Source of the DNA: Arthrobacter terricola
GTDB taxonomy: Bacteria; Actinomycetota; Actinomycetes; Actinomycetales; Micrococcaceae
DNA length: 64,000 bases
NCBI RefSeq assembly: GCF_004354015.1
Contig: NZ_SMRU01000021.1
Coordinates: 45,556-109,555, forward strand
Direction of reading: 5' to 3'
Of this stretch, positions 25,530 to 33,291 are shown one piece after another; within the stretch, counting starts at the first letter, position 1, and each line of letters starts with the position of its first letter. The notes below the pieces were generated by a model. The model was not told where the DNA came from. It did not search any database and saw nothing but the letters and a program-made list of their open reading frames with translations. Both the position numbers and the translations under genes were made by a program.

Positions 25530-27431
25530 ATGGTGCGCAGTGTTGGGGTTCTGCTTGTCCACGGCATGGGGGTCCAGCCCGAGGGTGACACCTTGGCTTA
25601 CATGGGCGATCCTTTGCTTACATGGGCGTCGTCCTGGCTGGCCGGGCATGGAGGTCATGGGTATGTCACCGAATGCAGCAGAACGTGCCGCTCTTTGGAG
25701 TCCGCACCACGACATGTACATGCCCGGTGGGTTCTCCAAGAAGACAAGGCCGGGCAGGAAGCCGTCGACGTCTTGATCGCGGAAGGATGGTGGGCCAACC
25801 TATTCGACGCACCATCCGCATCGAGGATCTCCAATTGGATCACCCCGCTCATCTGGGGTGTCGGCTGGCGGGGCTTTCTCGGGGCAGCACTCATCGTCGG
25901 TGCAGTGATGGTCGGCGCCGAGTGGTTTTCCGGCGACTGGGGAGCATCACTCGCACTGGGCACAGTCTTTGCAATGACCCTCTGCATTCTCGTTGCGTTG
26001 CTCCCGGCTGCCCTCCTGCTGGTTGGCAAGCTGCCAGGTAAGATCGGCGACGCTTCCGCTGGATTTCTCAACTTCCTCGTCCTCTGGGTCGGCGACGTCA
26101 TGGTCTACCAGCAAAACCCCCGCAATGCTTTCGCCGCAAAGCAAAAGATTGGACGTGACCTCCGCTGGCTCACAGCCAGGACCGAGAGCACCGTCATTTC
26201 AGCACATTCCCTCGGTTCGATTCTGACCATTGATGCACTCTCGGAGTCCAGTGATTCCAAGGTCAAGTTCCTTGCAACTTTCGGTTGCCCAATCAAGCTT
26301 CTCAAGCTTCTCAAGCGGGGCAAGCACCAATTCCTCAGCCGCCTCAATAATGTCGACCGCGCAACCGGCTGGGCCAACTTCTACGATCCGTTCGACTTCA
26401 TCGGTGGCCGAGTCGACAACAAGCACGGCTTCCCATACAACCTCAAGGTCGACAACGGACGAGGCTTCCTTGGCGCTCACGGAGGCTATCCAGACAACGC
26501 CGAACAATTCCAGGACGCTCTTTACCGCTTGATCATCTTCGACCAAGCCGCGCAGGTCGGCGGCACCAATGCGCCCGGGAAACCGGGAGAGCGTGACGGC
26601 AAAGAAATAGAGGTAGAAAACAAGAACCTGATCTCGGCCTTCAGGTCCCGCTGGTGGCGGTTCTTCAACGGGACCGCCTTCATGCTGCTCTCCCTCCCCT
26701 CTGCAATGGCGGGCGCATACATGCTCGTCGAACAGGGCTGGGCCGGTAGGGTCGCTGACTTGGTCAACGCTCAGAAGTACATCCCTGGCTTCATCAGGGA
26801 TACCATCACTGCCGCTGCAGTGCAGGGCGATCCCAAGCAGCAAGCGGCCGGCAGTGTGCTGATCTGCCTCGCCGCCACCGCGGTGTTAGCCGTCTTTGTT
26901 CTGTGGCTGGGACACCTGGTGCTCAGAAGCTACGAGGCCCGTTCAGAAGCAGCTGTGGCAGCCGGCGGCTCCCCGTCGATTACACGTTTCAAATGGTTTT
27001 TGGCCGGCCTTTGGGCAATTTGGTTACTCACCCTGCTCTGGGCGTGGCTGTACACACAAGTGCCCCAGAAAGTGGGACCAAGCCAGATAACAACCCCGGG
27101 TCAGGAAAATACCCCCGGCCAACTCTTTACGCTTATCATTCCGACTGCCGCGGCTATGGCCATAATCGGCGGACTCATGTTCTTGGCTCGTCATCTTCGA
27201 CACTTCGCCCTCGATTCAGAGGCGCAAGGGAAAGCCCGGCTTTCGATGGTGGGTAGCGCCCTGGGCGATCCCTTCATCAGGACCAATAACAAGTACCAGC
27301 GAGGCGCTGGCAGACCGAGAGCCGGCTCTGACGACGCCACGCACACGGCAAGTGTAAGCCGGTTCCGGCGGCAAACCCGCAAACGCAGCGGCGAAAAGAG
27401 ACGTTCAGGCAAGAGCCACACCGGTCGATAG
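25530..27431 (+). CDS. Alpha/beta-hydrolase-like multi-pass membrane protein
   Basis: A 633-residue protein. It opens with LLVHGMGVQP, the oxyanion-loop motif of alpha/beta hydrolases, and has STVISAHSLGS as a nucleophile elbow (S-x-H-S-x-G, with a catalytic Ser as in lipases). Two membrane helices (about 107-130 and 140-168) interrupt the hydrolase and three or four more follow near 375-405, 428-462, 490-512 and 530-552. The end is Arg/Lys-rich. A lipid or ester substrate near the membrane is likely but unknown. There is no good ribosome binding site upstream of the ATG; it may be a leaderless transcript. No named family. Confidence 0.65.
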   Translation: MVRSVGVLLVHGMGVQPEGDTLAYMGDPLLTWASSWLAGHGGHGYVTECSRTCRSLESAPRHVHARWVLQEDKAGQEAVDVLIAEGWWANLFDAPSASRISNWITPLIWGVGWRGFLGAALIVGAVMVGAEWFSGDWGASLALGTVFAMTLCILVALLPAALLLVGKLPGKIGDASAGFLNFLVLWVGDVMVYQQNPRNAFAAKQKIGRDLRWLTARTESTVISAHSLGSILTIDALSESSDSKVKFLATFGCPIKLLKLLKRGKHQFLSRLNNVDRATGWANFYDPFDFIGGRVDNKHGFPYNLKVDNGRGFLGAHGGYPDNAEQFQDALYRLIIFDQAAQVGGTNAPGKPGERDGKEIEVENKNLISAFRSRWWRFFNGTAFMLLSLPSAMAGAYMLVEQGWAGRVADLVNAQKYIPGFIRDTITAAAVQGDPKQQAAGSVLICLAATAVLAVFVLWLGHLVLRSYEARSEAAVAAGGSPSITRFKWFLAGLWAIWLLTLLWAWLYTQVPQKVGPSQITTPGQENTPGQLFTLIIPTAAAMAIIGGLMFLARHLRHFALDSEAQGKARLSMVGSALGDPFIRTNNKYQRGAGRPRAGSDDATHTASVSRFRRQTRKRSGEKRRSGKSHTGR

Positions 27432-27853
27432 AACTCTGTTGTTGGCGTCCATAACCTGAGTCACAGCACTCGCCCTAGCGGCTAAGGTCGTCGAGCCGGC
27501 ATGAGAGCACTGTCACCTCTGTCGGCTCCAGGTTGGTTGTCGGAAACCCACGCGATGACCGCATCGAAGCGATACAAGACGTCCCCATCCAAGACCGGAT
27601 CCGACGGCGGTCGATGCCGCTGCTGCGGCCACCGATTGAGTTCATTCTTAATTCAACGATGACTCATTCGCCTGCGGCAGCCCGCACCCCGTGGCCGTGT
27701 TGCCTACGCATGTTTCTGGGTATGAGGGAAAAGAATCTGAAAGAACGAGTCCTAGATCAGTGCGCCAAGGACAAGAAGGCATCCCGTCGGCCCGGAAGCC
27801 CAGACAGCAGCGGCGTCTGTCAGGGCACAGGGTCGTTCTCGTAGGCTGAAATC
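27432..27853. other. Gap without a recognised gene
   Basis: Only very short frames. One (ATG at 27554) encodes a 35-residue peptide with GRCRCCGHRL, reminiscent of a broken zinc knuckle. No promoter or hairpin could be named. Confidence 0.4.
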
Positions 27854-28657
27854 ATGGAAGAGTCCACACCACTCGCAATTTTCGGCGACTGGCATGGCGA
27901 TGCGGTCTGGGCACTGACGGCCATTCGTTCTGCTGCTCGGGAAGGTGCCCGCACCGCCATACACGTTGGGGACTTCGGATTCGACTGGCCCGGCGCAAAA
28001 CGTGGGCGATATGAGACCAAGCTGTCCAAATACCTCGTGAATATGGGCCTCACCCTTATCATTTCCGGCGGCAATCACGATAACTGGGACACGATCGCAA
28101 GGCTTGCCGTCGACACCGATGGGTTAGCCACGGTCCGCCCAAACATTCGTATCCTGCCCCGGGGCGGCCGCGCCCAAATTGAGGGGCTCACCATCGGTGG
28201 CTTAGGCGGCGCGTGCAGCGTCGACTACCAGCACAGAACCGAAGGGCGTGATTGGTGGAAAAACGAGGAACCGACGCCAGAGGAGGCCGCCGCGCTCGTA
28301 GCAGGCGGTCCGTTAGACGTCCTTATCACCCACGACGCACCCGCAGGGGTGCCGATCAAGGGTGACTTCCAACTCAGCGATCAACTGGCCGAGAAAGCGA
28401 ACAAAACCCGCGACCTCCTCAGAGAAGTCGTGGATTCATTGAACGTCCCGCACCTGTTCTGCGGACACTGGCATCAGCGCCGCACGCACGAGCTAAGACA
28501 CCCAGGCGGAAGCAGTACTCGTGTAGACGTACTCGATATGGAATACTCGCGCCACGGCAACGGTGTCCTCGTTTGGCCGGGCGTGCCGCCCCTGCGCATC
28601 GAACCACTCGAAATCCGAGGGCCTAGGCCAAATGACTCGCCGACAGGCATGAACTAA
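27854..28657 (+). CDS. Calcineurin-like metallophosphoesterase
   Basis: A 267-residue soluble phosphoesterase with all metal-ligand motifs in order: FGDWHGD at 10-16, HVGDFGF, SGGNHDNW, ITHDAPAG and CGHWHQRR. Two metal ions should be bound and a phosphoester hydrolysed; the substrate could be a phosphoprotein, nucleotide or nucleic acid. The protein has no signal peptide. The next genes are on the other strand, so it is probably monocistronic. ATG is the start; upstream AGGCTGAAATC gives a weak ribosome binding site. Confidence 0.85.
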   Translation: MEESTPLAIFGDWHGDAVWALTAIRSAAREGARTAIHVGDFGFDWPGAKRGRYETKLSKYLVNMGLTLIISGGNHDNWDTIARLAVDTDGLATVRPNIRILPRGGRAQIEGLTIGGLGGACSVDYQHRTEGRDWWKNEEPTPEEAAALVAGGPLDVLITHDAPAGVPIKGDFQLSDQLAEKANKTRDLLREVVDSLNVPHLFCGHWHQRRTHELRHPGGSSTRVDVLDMEYSRHGNGVLVWPGVPPLRIEPLEIRGPRPNDSPTGMN

Positions 28658-28688
28658 CTTCTTTGCTCCTGCCCGTTCCGCGGAGCCC

Positions 28689-28916
28689 TCATTCGTCGTC
28701 TTCGCCTGCTAATCGCAGGATCTTCTCGGGCGTATGCCGGCCCAGTTTCTCATCGAGGGCTTTCTGTAGTCGCGCACCGGCGCGCCGGACGTTTCGAGAC
28801 CGCCTAGCCGCGTTGTTTATCTCCCGTTGAGTCTTGCTCCGTGGCAGCGGCACGAGCAATGCCTGCGGGCTTCCCTGTCGAGACGGGCGATAGCTTCCTC
28901 CACCCAGCCCGGTCAT
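28689..28916 (-). CDS. 75-residue basic hypothetical protein
   Basis: Arg/Lys-rich and helix-prone in its second half (REINNAARRSRNVRRAGARL, then LDEKLGRHTPEKILRLAGEDDE). Its ATG overlaps the stop of the upstream gene in an ATGA arrangement, which suggests translational coupling and supports both as genes. Function unknown; a nucleic-acid binding role would suit the composition. Confidence 0.4.
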   Translation of the reverse strand: MTGLGGGSYRPSRQGSPQALLVPLPRSKTQREINNAARRSRNVRRAGARLQKALDEKLGRHTPEKILRLAGEDDE

Positions 28917-29170
28917 AAAACCGGTTTGCCCTGCTCCGCGGCCAACTCAACCACCCACTCAGGAGTTGGGCCCCTTCCCAGGCTGCAATCAGTTGACAGG
29001 CGCAGACGAACCGCAGCACGCTGCACCCGCCGATACGACTCAGCGTTCCTCGCCAATTCGTCGAGAGATAACCTCCGCGGATCCGCACGACCACACGGAC
29101 ACAAATCATGGCATGGCACCCTGGCGTAACCCTGAAATGAGGTGTCCGGGGCAGCGTGACGCCCGGCCAT
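28913..29170 (-). CDS. 85-residue hypothetical protein, coupled to the next gene
   Basis: The C-terminal half reads like a real helical protein (LDELARNAESYRRVQRAAVR, then TPEWVVELAAEQGKPVL). The N-terminal part is less convincing and has a Cys/His cluster (VPCHDLCPCGRAD). ATG at 29170 is the tentative start; a GTG nearer to the Cys cluster is possible. Stop overlaps the start of the 75-residue gene. No family recognised. Confidence 0.4.
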   Translation of the reverse strand: MAGRHAAPDTSFQGYARVPCHDLCPCGRADPRRLSLDELARNAESYRRVQRAAVRLRLSTDCSLGRGPTPEWVVELAAEQGKPVL

Positions 29171-29188
29171 CAGAACGCCCGAAGCCAA

Positions 29189-30095
29189 GAGCTACCGACC
29201 CGCTCCAAACGATCCGCGGCGCCAAGGAGCGTCCACCCCCGACAGGCGTATCCCCCCCCGGCGACCAGCAATTCAGCAATGTCTGCCATGGGTCGATTCT
29301 AGGCCCGTGACGTGTGATCGTCTCTCTGTTGGGCTCACCGGACCAGATGTAGGAACAGCCGAGCGATTCTCCCTGTCCCGCACTTGGTCCACCGGTGGTC
29401 CATTTCGTCGTCCACGGTGGTTCCATTGGGTGGTGCACACGGACGGGTCCCGACACTGGCCTGTCCTACATTGTCCGTACTACGATCCAGATCAGGTGGG
29501 CCGTGAATCCTGGTTGAAACGAATGTCTTTCCGCTTCCAAACCGACAGCCCAAGGGTGGCGTTGCGATCCCTGACGCTCGACCTTGTCTTGGTGGCCACA
29601 AGGGCACTCTCGTTCCCCGGCCTCATCCAGTTCGCCCTGTGAGTCGGTGCCGTGGCATCTGAGCAGCGTTCGATGGTTCACCGGTGCAAGGCAGCACCCG
29701 CGGGTTACTGGCTCGTCTCGCGGACCAGATGGACCACGGGAAGAGCCGGTGGACCACTTCTGGTGGACTACGAAAGGACCACAGATGGGCTGCGGTGGAC
29801 CACTTAACAGACAACACGTGGACCACCACCGAAACAGGTGCAGAAGTTGCCCTTCGAAGATCCGGGAACTATGAGCAGGAAGTCCAAGGCACGGCCCGAA
29901 GTAGCGTGGAATAGTTGTAACAGCCAAATCCCCTGTATCAAAGACGGCACCAGCGGCTCCGTGCCGATTGGCCGTGCACCTGCCGTTTCAGATGTTCATC
30001 GCTCTGGGACTTGTGGCCGCATTCGCCACCTTCGAACACGTAAGCCAGACGACGAGTCAAACTACTTTGTCGTACCACCCGTTTAGCATGCTTCC
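29189..30095. other. Non-coding region with GGTCCA/TGGACC motifs in inverted groups
   Basis: No convincing gene. GGTCCA occurs at 29386 and 29397 on the plus strand, and its complement TGGACC at 29730, 29750, 29796 and 29819, usually within a GTGGACCAC or GGTCCACCGG context. This recalls the tandem array at 15.2 kb. Near the right end TAGCAT (30084-30089) could be a -10 element for the next gene. Confidence 0.45.
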
Positions 30096-30422
30096 ATGGT
30101 TCACGAAGTGTCAGACTCGCAAGACGGATCCTTCCGGATTAGGACCGCCACGGGGTCTCTGTATCTCTTAGAGATGGAGAAAAGACTGCTCACCCGATTT
30201 GCCGCGGCGGTTGAACCCACTGTGGATCACTTAGACATCGGGACAAGCATCCTGAGGCGTGACGGGCGATCGATCCACATCCGCAAGGTCATACATCTCG
30301 TCGTGGGGCAGCCTTCGCGCTTCTTGCTGCAGGTTCGGGCAGACGATCCAACGATTCCCACACTGCGAACGACGAGCCGCGTAGTTGAAATAACTCTTCT
30401 GGCCGACCTGAAAGAAGACTGA
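30096..30422 (+). CDS. 108-residue hypothetical protein upstream of HNH nuclease
   Basis: Soluble, beta-rich looking protein (FRIRTATGSLYLLEMEK, IHLVVGQPSRFLLQVRAD, RVVEITLLADL). The ATG lies six bases after a TAGCAT element and has no ribosome binding site, which fits a leaderless transcript. It is four bases from the HNH gene and so almost certainly in one operon with it. I do not recognise a family; it might regulate or protect against the nuclease. Confidence 0.55.
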   Translation: MVHEVSDSQDGSFRIRTATGSLYLLEMEKRLLTRFAAAVEPTVDHLDIGTSILRRDGRSIHIRKVIHLVVGQPSRFLLQVRADDPTIPTLRTTSRVVEITLLADLKED

Positions 30423-30426
30423 CGCA

Positions 30427-30921
30427 ATGACAACGCCGGAGGAATTCTATTCCTACTACACCCAAGAAGGCGGGGCAGGCTGGTTTGCCCGCTTGGGGGA
30501 ACTACGCCAAGCCATAATTCGATGCGACGGACCTGCCGTTCTGGACATCCTCCGGTCCCGATGCATCATCGACCCCGACGACCCGGGCGGCTGCTGGATC
30601 TGGACCGGCGCTAAACGATCAGGGTACGGCTACATCGGCCGTGGACCCACCAACAGACTCGCGCACAGGATCAGCTGGGAGGCTGCCAGACAGTTTACCC
30701 AACATCTTGGCTCGTTGAGCGTGCACCACAAATGCGGACGGCGGCTATGCATCAACCCCCAGCATCTTGCGGCGGTAACCCATCTGGAGAACACGGCTGA
30801 GATGCTGGGGCGGCAATACTACGAAGCCAGAATTTCGGCGTTAGAAGATGCCCTCCGCGTATACGACCCCAAGAACAAGCTGTTGACCAGATTGCCTAAG
30901 CCGCTACCGCCAGAAGAATGA
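30427..30921 (+). CDS. HNH endonuclease
   Basis: A 164-residue HNH nuclease of the HNH_3 type. The CWIWTG strand (56-61) and RLAHRISWEA (78-86) precede the core: H100-H101-K-C103 ... C108-I-N110-P-Q-H113, with His as the general base and N110/H113 as metal-binding part. It should nick or cut double-stranded DNA. The preceding 108-residue gene is in the same operon. Its stop overlaps an ATG of a 35-codon frame (30918-31025) that may be chance. Homing, phage-type and defence HNH proteins share this layout, so the role is open. Confidence 0.8.
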   Translation: MTTPEEFYSYYTQEGGAGWFARLGELRQAIIRCDGPAVLDILRSRCIIDPDDPGGCWIWTGAKRSGYGYIGRGPTNRLAHRISWEAARQFTQHLGSLSVHHKCGRRLCINPQHLAAVTHLENTAEMLGRQYYEARISALEDALRVYDPKNKLLTRLPKPLPPEE

Positions 30922-31700
30922 AGTCGTCGGACACGACCCTCTACCTTCCGGTGTCCGCCAGCGCCGTGCGGCAGGGTCCTCGGAGCTCGAGGACATTCAG
31001 GAGTCAAAGCTCCCTACGCGCGTGACGATGGTCGGGTTGGTGTTGACGCCGCGACAAGGCGGATCCGGAGTGAGAACTATGTCAGCCAAGGCGCGAATGA
31101 GTGAGGCAGCCAAAGTAATCCTCGTTCATCTTGCCGAGAGCTTCCCAGCCAGCCGCCGTAGCGGACCAGTACCTACCGAATATGGCAGGCGGCAGTAGCT
31201 TTTCGCGGCGCGGTCGGCGGTCGCCATGGAGCTGGGCTGGAAAAGTCTTGGCCAGAGCCCTGGGCAAGCAGATTAAGAAGGGTTCACCATCCGGTCACTG
31301 GCACTTCGGGGATTTCCACAGCAAGTCAATGTTTGTGAATAGACCGAAATCGACACTACTATTTCCACAACAAGACGCTAGGCCCCAAAGCCGCAGATAG
31401 TTTTTATTTGCGTTGGCGGCGGGACTTTACCGGACATTCATGGCGCCACGATATACACACTCGCTTTGGAATTGCTCAGTAATTGCCACTAATCACGAGT
31501 GCAACCAAACAAAATCTAATTCCTGCACATGCGCCTCCGATCTGACGTCGTCTTGTCCTTCAACCAAGCGACAAATGGAATACGTGAGGCGACGAGCCTG
31601 CGTTGGTAATGAGGAAGCACCGCAACCGTGCTGGCCGCTGTGACCCGAGCATCGCACCCGGCACGTCCCAGGACAGGAATCTAGGCCGCTGTTGCACGCC
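30922..31700. other. Gap with AT-richer segment, right repeat copy, no clear gene
   Basis: No gene I can support. The part from about 31390 to 31560 is richer in A and T than the rest of the window. A frame from 31131 to 31400 spans the right 47-base repeat; its peptide is basic and low in confidence. This would be a natural place for the promoter of genes leaving the integrase end. Confidence 0.4.
31305..31351 (+). repeat. 47-base direct repeat, right copy
   Basis: Partner of 17424-17470 (37 of 47 identical). It lies within 600 bases of the end of the serine integrase gene. The nine-base inverted repeat that flanks the left copy is not kept here. Confidence 0.65.
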
Positions 31701-31865
31701 TCAGGCACCCTCCGGCATTTGGCCCCGTTCGTGTTGTTGCGCGCGTTCTACTGCAGACACGGTGCGGGCGTGCAGGGCAGGGTCGAGGGTGACAGTTCCA
31801 CTAAGTCCCTGAGCCGTTCTGGTCCGTGCAATCCATTCATTGACTTCTTCTGTGTTGAGCTCCAT
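31701..31865 (-). CDS. 54-residue protein next to the serine integrase
   Basis: A small acidic-to-neutral protein (MELNTEEVNEWIARTRTA ... ALHARTVSAVERAQQHERGQ) with two predicted helices. It is on the same strand as, and 46 bases after, the integrase, with AGGG five bases before its ATG. The layout (tiny gene directly downstream of a large serine integrase) suits a recombination directionality factor, which flips the integrase to excision. Such factors share no common sequence, so this is inference from position only. Confidence 0.6.
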   Translation of the reverse strand: MELNTEEVNEWIARTRTAQGLSGTVTLDPALHARTVSAVERAQQHERGQMPEGA

Positions 31866-31911
31866 AAAAGCCCTATGCGGCCCGGAAGACCACGGCTGTC
31901 ACTGGAGCGCA

Positions 31912-33291
31912 CTATTGCCTCCATTCAGGAACGATACGGCCGGCATCGAAAGATTTGGGTCCCGTGACCTGTCGTCGCGGCATGACCACAACCTTTACGA
32001 AGATGTCGTCCAGAATGGCGCGCCGGACGCTAGTAGCCATGCCGTCCCATGCGACTCGGAGCATCGCGCCGGTCGTGAGGTTCCGCGGTCTGATGATCGG
32101 CACTGGCAAGGCCGACTTTGCCCGTTCGACTGCGGCGCGTGCTGCTTGCCATTCGGAGCGACTGATCGATCCGAGTGCATAGTCTGAGGCTATTTCCTCC
32201 AGTCTGGCGTCCAGAGCCCCTGTCTGTTCCAGCCATTCGGAGGTGGCTTCGGTTTGACCGACAACTCTTGCATCTTGAAATTGAAATGCAGCCTCAGCGA
32301 GCCAGGCTTCCGTTTCCGCGGACACGATGGTCGTGCCTCCGCATGCCGCTGAGCCCTCGTTCTTTGGGCAGCGGTAGCTTTCCTTCTTCGTCCGCCCGTT
32401 GATGCACTTGACCATGCCGGTCCCGCATTTACTGCAGACGAGCAGACCGGTCAGAAGGTGCTTTCGAGCCCCGCCCCTAATCCCATCGGACCGTCCGGGC
32501 GCGAACCTCGCCCTGAGCATCGCTGACGTCTCCTCCGAGATGATGCCCGCCCACTGCCCTTTGGCCGATACTTTGCCCCGGTGTACGCGCAGCCCGGCTA
32601 TACGCGGCGATTTAAGGATGTTCCTGATGCTCGCGGCCCTCCAGGCGGCACCCCGCGCCGTCGGGATGCCCCGGGCAGTGAAATCCTTCGCAATGGCGTT
32701 GAGTCCTTCACCGTGAAGTACACGGGCTGCCATCTCCGTGATGACGGCGGCCTCTTCGGGGACTATTTCCGCGTCTGCCGTGTAGCCGTAGCACGCCTGC
32801 CCTGGCCACGCTCCGGCTTCCGCGAGCTCAAGATGCTTTCGGATCAGACGCATCTTGGTTTTCTCGACCTCTCCAGCGGCGAACGCGGTCACCACGCGGG
32901 CCATTGTCCGGCCGTCTGGATTGCTCAGGTCAATGAAGCCGTTGGTGGCAGAGTAAATGTTTATCCCCGTCTCTGACGCAAGATCGATCCAGTCCTCCAA
33001 CTCACGCGAGTTGCGGTGAAGGCGGTCGGCCGCGTAAACGACCACGACGTCAACCTCTCCGGCCTCCATGACAGCTTTGAGCCGGTTATAACCCTCTCGT
33101 TTCTTTCCTCCAGCGGCCGAGATGTCATTGTCCTCGAACTTCTCGTCGAGAACGCTCCAGCCCTTGCGCTCCGCCAAAGCGAGACAATCCTCCAATTGGC
33201 GAGTTACCCCGAGCCCCTCAAGGGTCAGGTCCTTAGATATGCGTGTGTAAATCGCGGCACGCGCATTCGCGCCGTCCTTATCTTGTTCCAT
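31912..33291 (-). CDS. Large serine integrase
   Basis: A 459-residue recombinase. The N-terminal resolvase domain has the nucleophile S19 (AAIYTRISKD), the VYAADRLHRN arginine segment and a following helix with FAAGEVEKTKMRL. The recombinase domain comes next (about 160-260, with ATARG-like IPTARGAAWRAASIRNIL), then the zinc beta-ribbon CSKCGTGM ... YRCPKN ... CGG (about 285-320) and a coiled-coil region. This class integrates phages and mobile elements at specific attB sites. Its start lies about 60 bases from the point where the cpaF gene is broken, so attL/attR should be there. The length is at the short end for the class. Start ATG is family-consistent. Confidence 0.92.
   Translation of the reverse strand: MEQDKDGANARAAIYTRISKDLTLEGLGVTRQLEDCLALAERKGWSVLDEKFEDNDISAAGGKKREGYNRLKAVMEAGEVDVVVVYAADRLHRNSRELEDWIDLASETGINIYSATNGFIDLSNPDGRTMARVVTAFAAGEVEKTKMRLIRKHLELAEAGAWPGQACYGYTADAEIVPEEAAVITEMAARVLHGEGLNAIAKDFTARGIPTARGAAWRAASIRNILKSPRIAGLRVHRGKVSAKGQWAGIISEETSAMLRARFAPGRSDGIRGGARKHLLTGLLVCSKCGTGMVKCINGRTKKESYRCPKNEGSAACGGTTIVSAETEAWLAEAAFQFQDARVVGQTEATSEWLEQTGALDARLEEIASDYALGSISRSEWQAARAAVERAKSALPVPIIRPRNLTTGAMLRVAWDGMATSVRRAILDDIFVKVVVMPRRQVTGPKSFDAGRIVPEWRQ

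Noticed and set aside
30922..31400. 89-codon plus-strand frame over the right 47-base repeat
   Set aside because: No start signal, basic low-complexity peptide; similarity to the left copy is better explained as DNA repeat.
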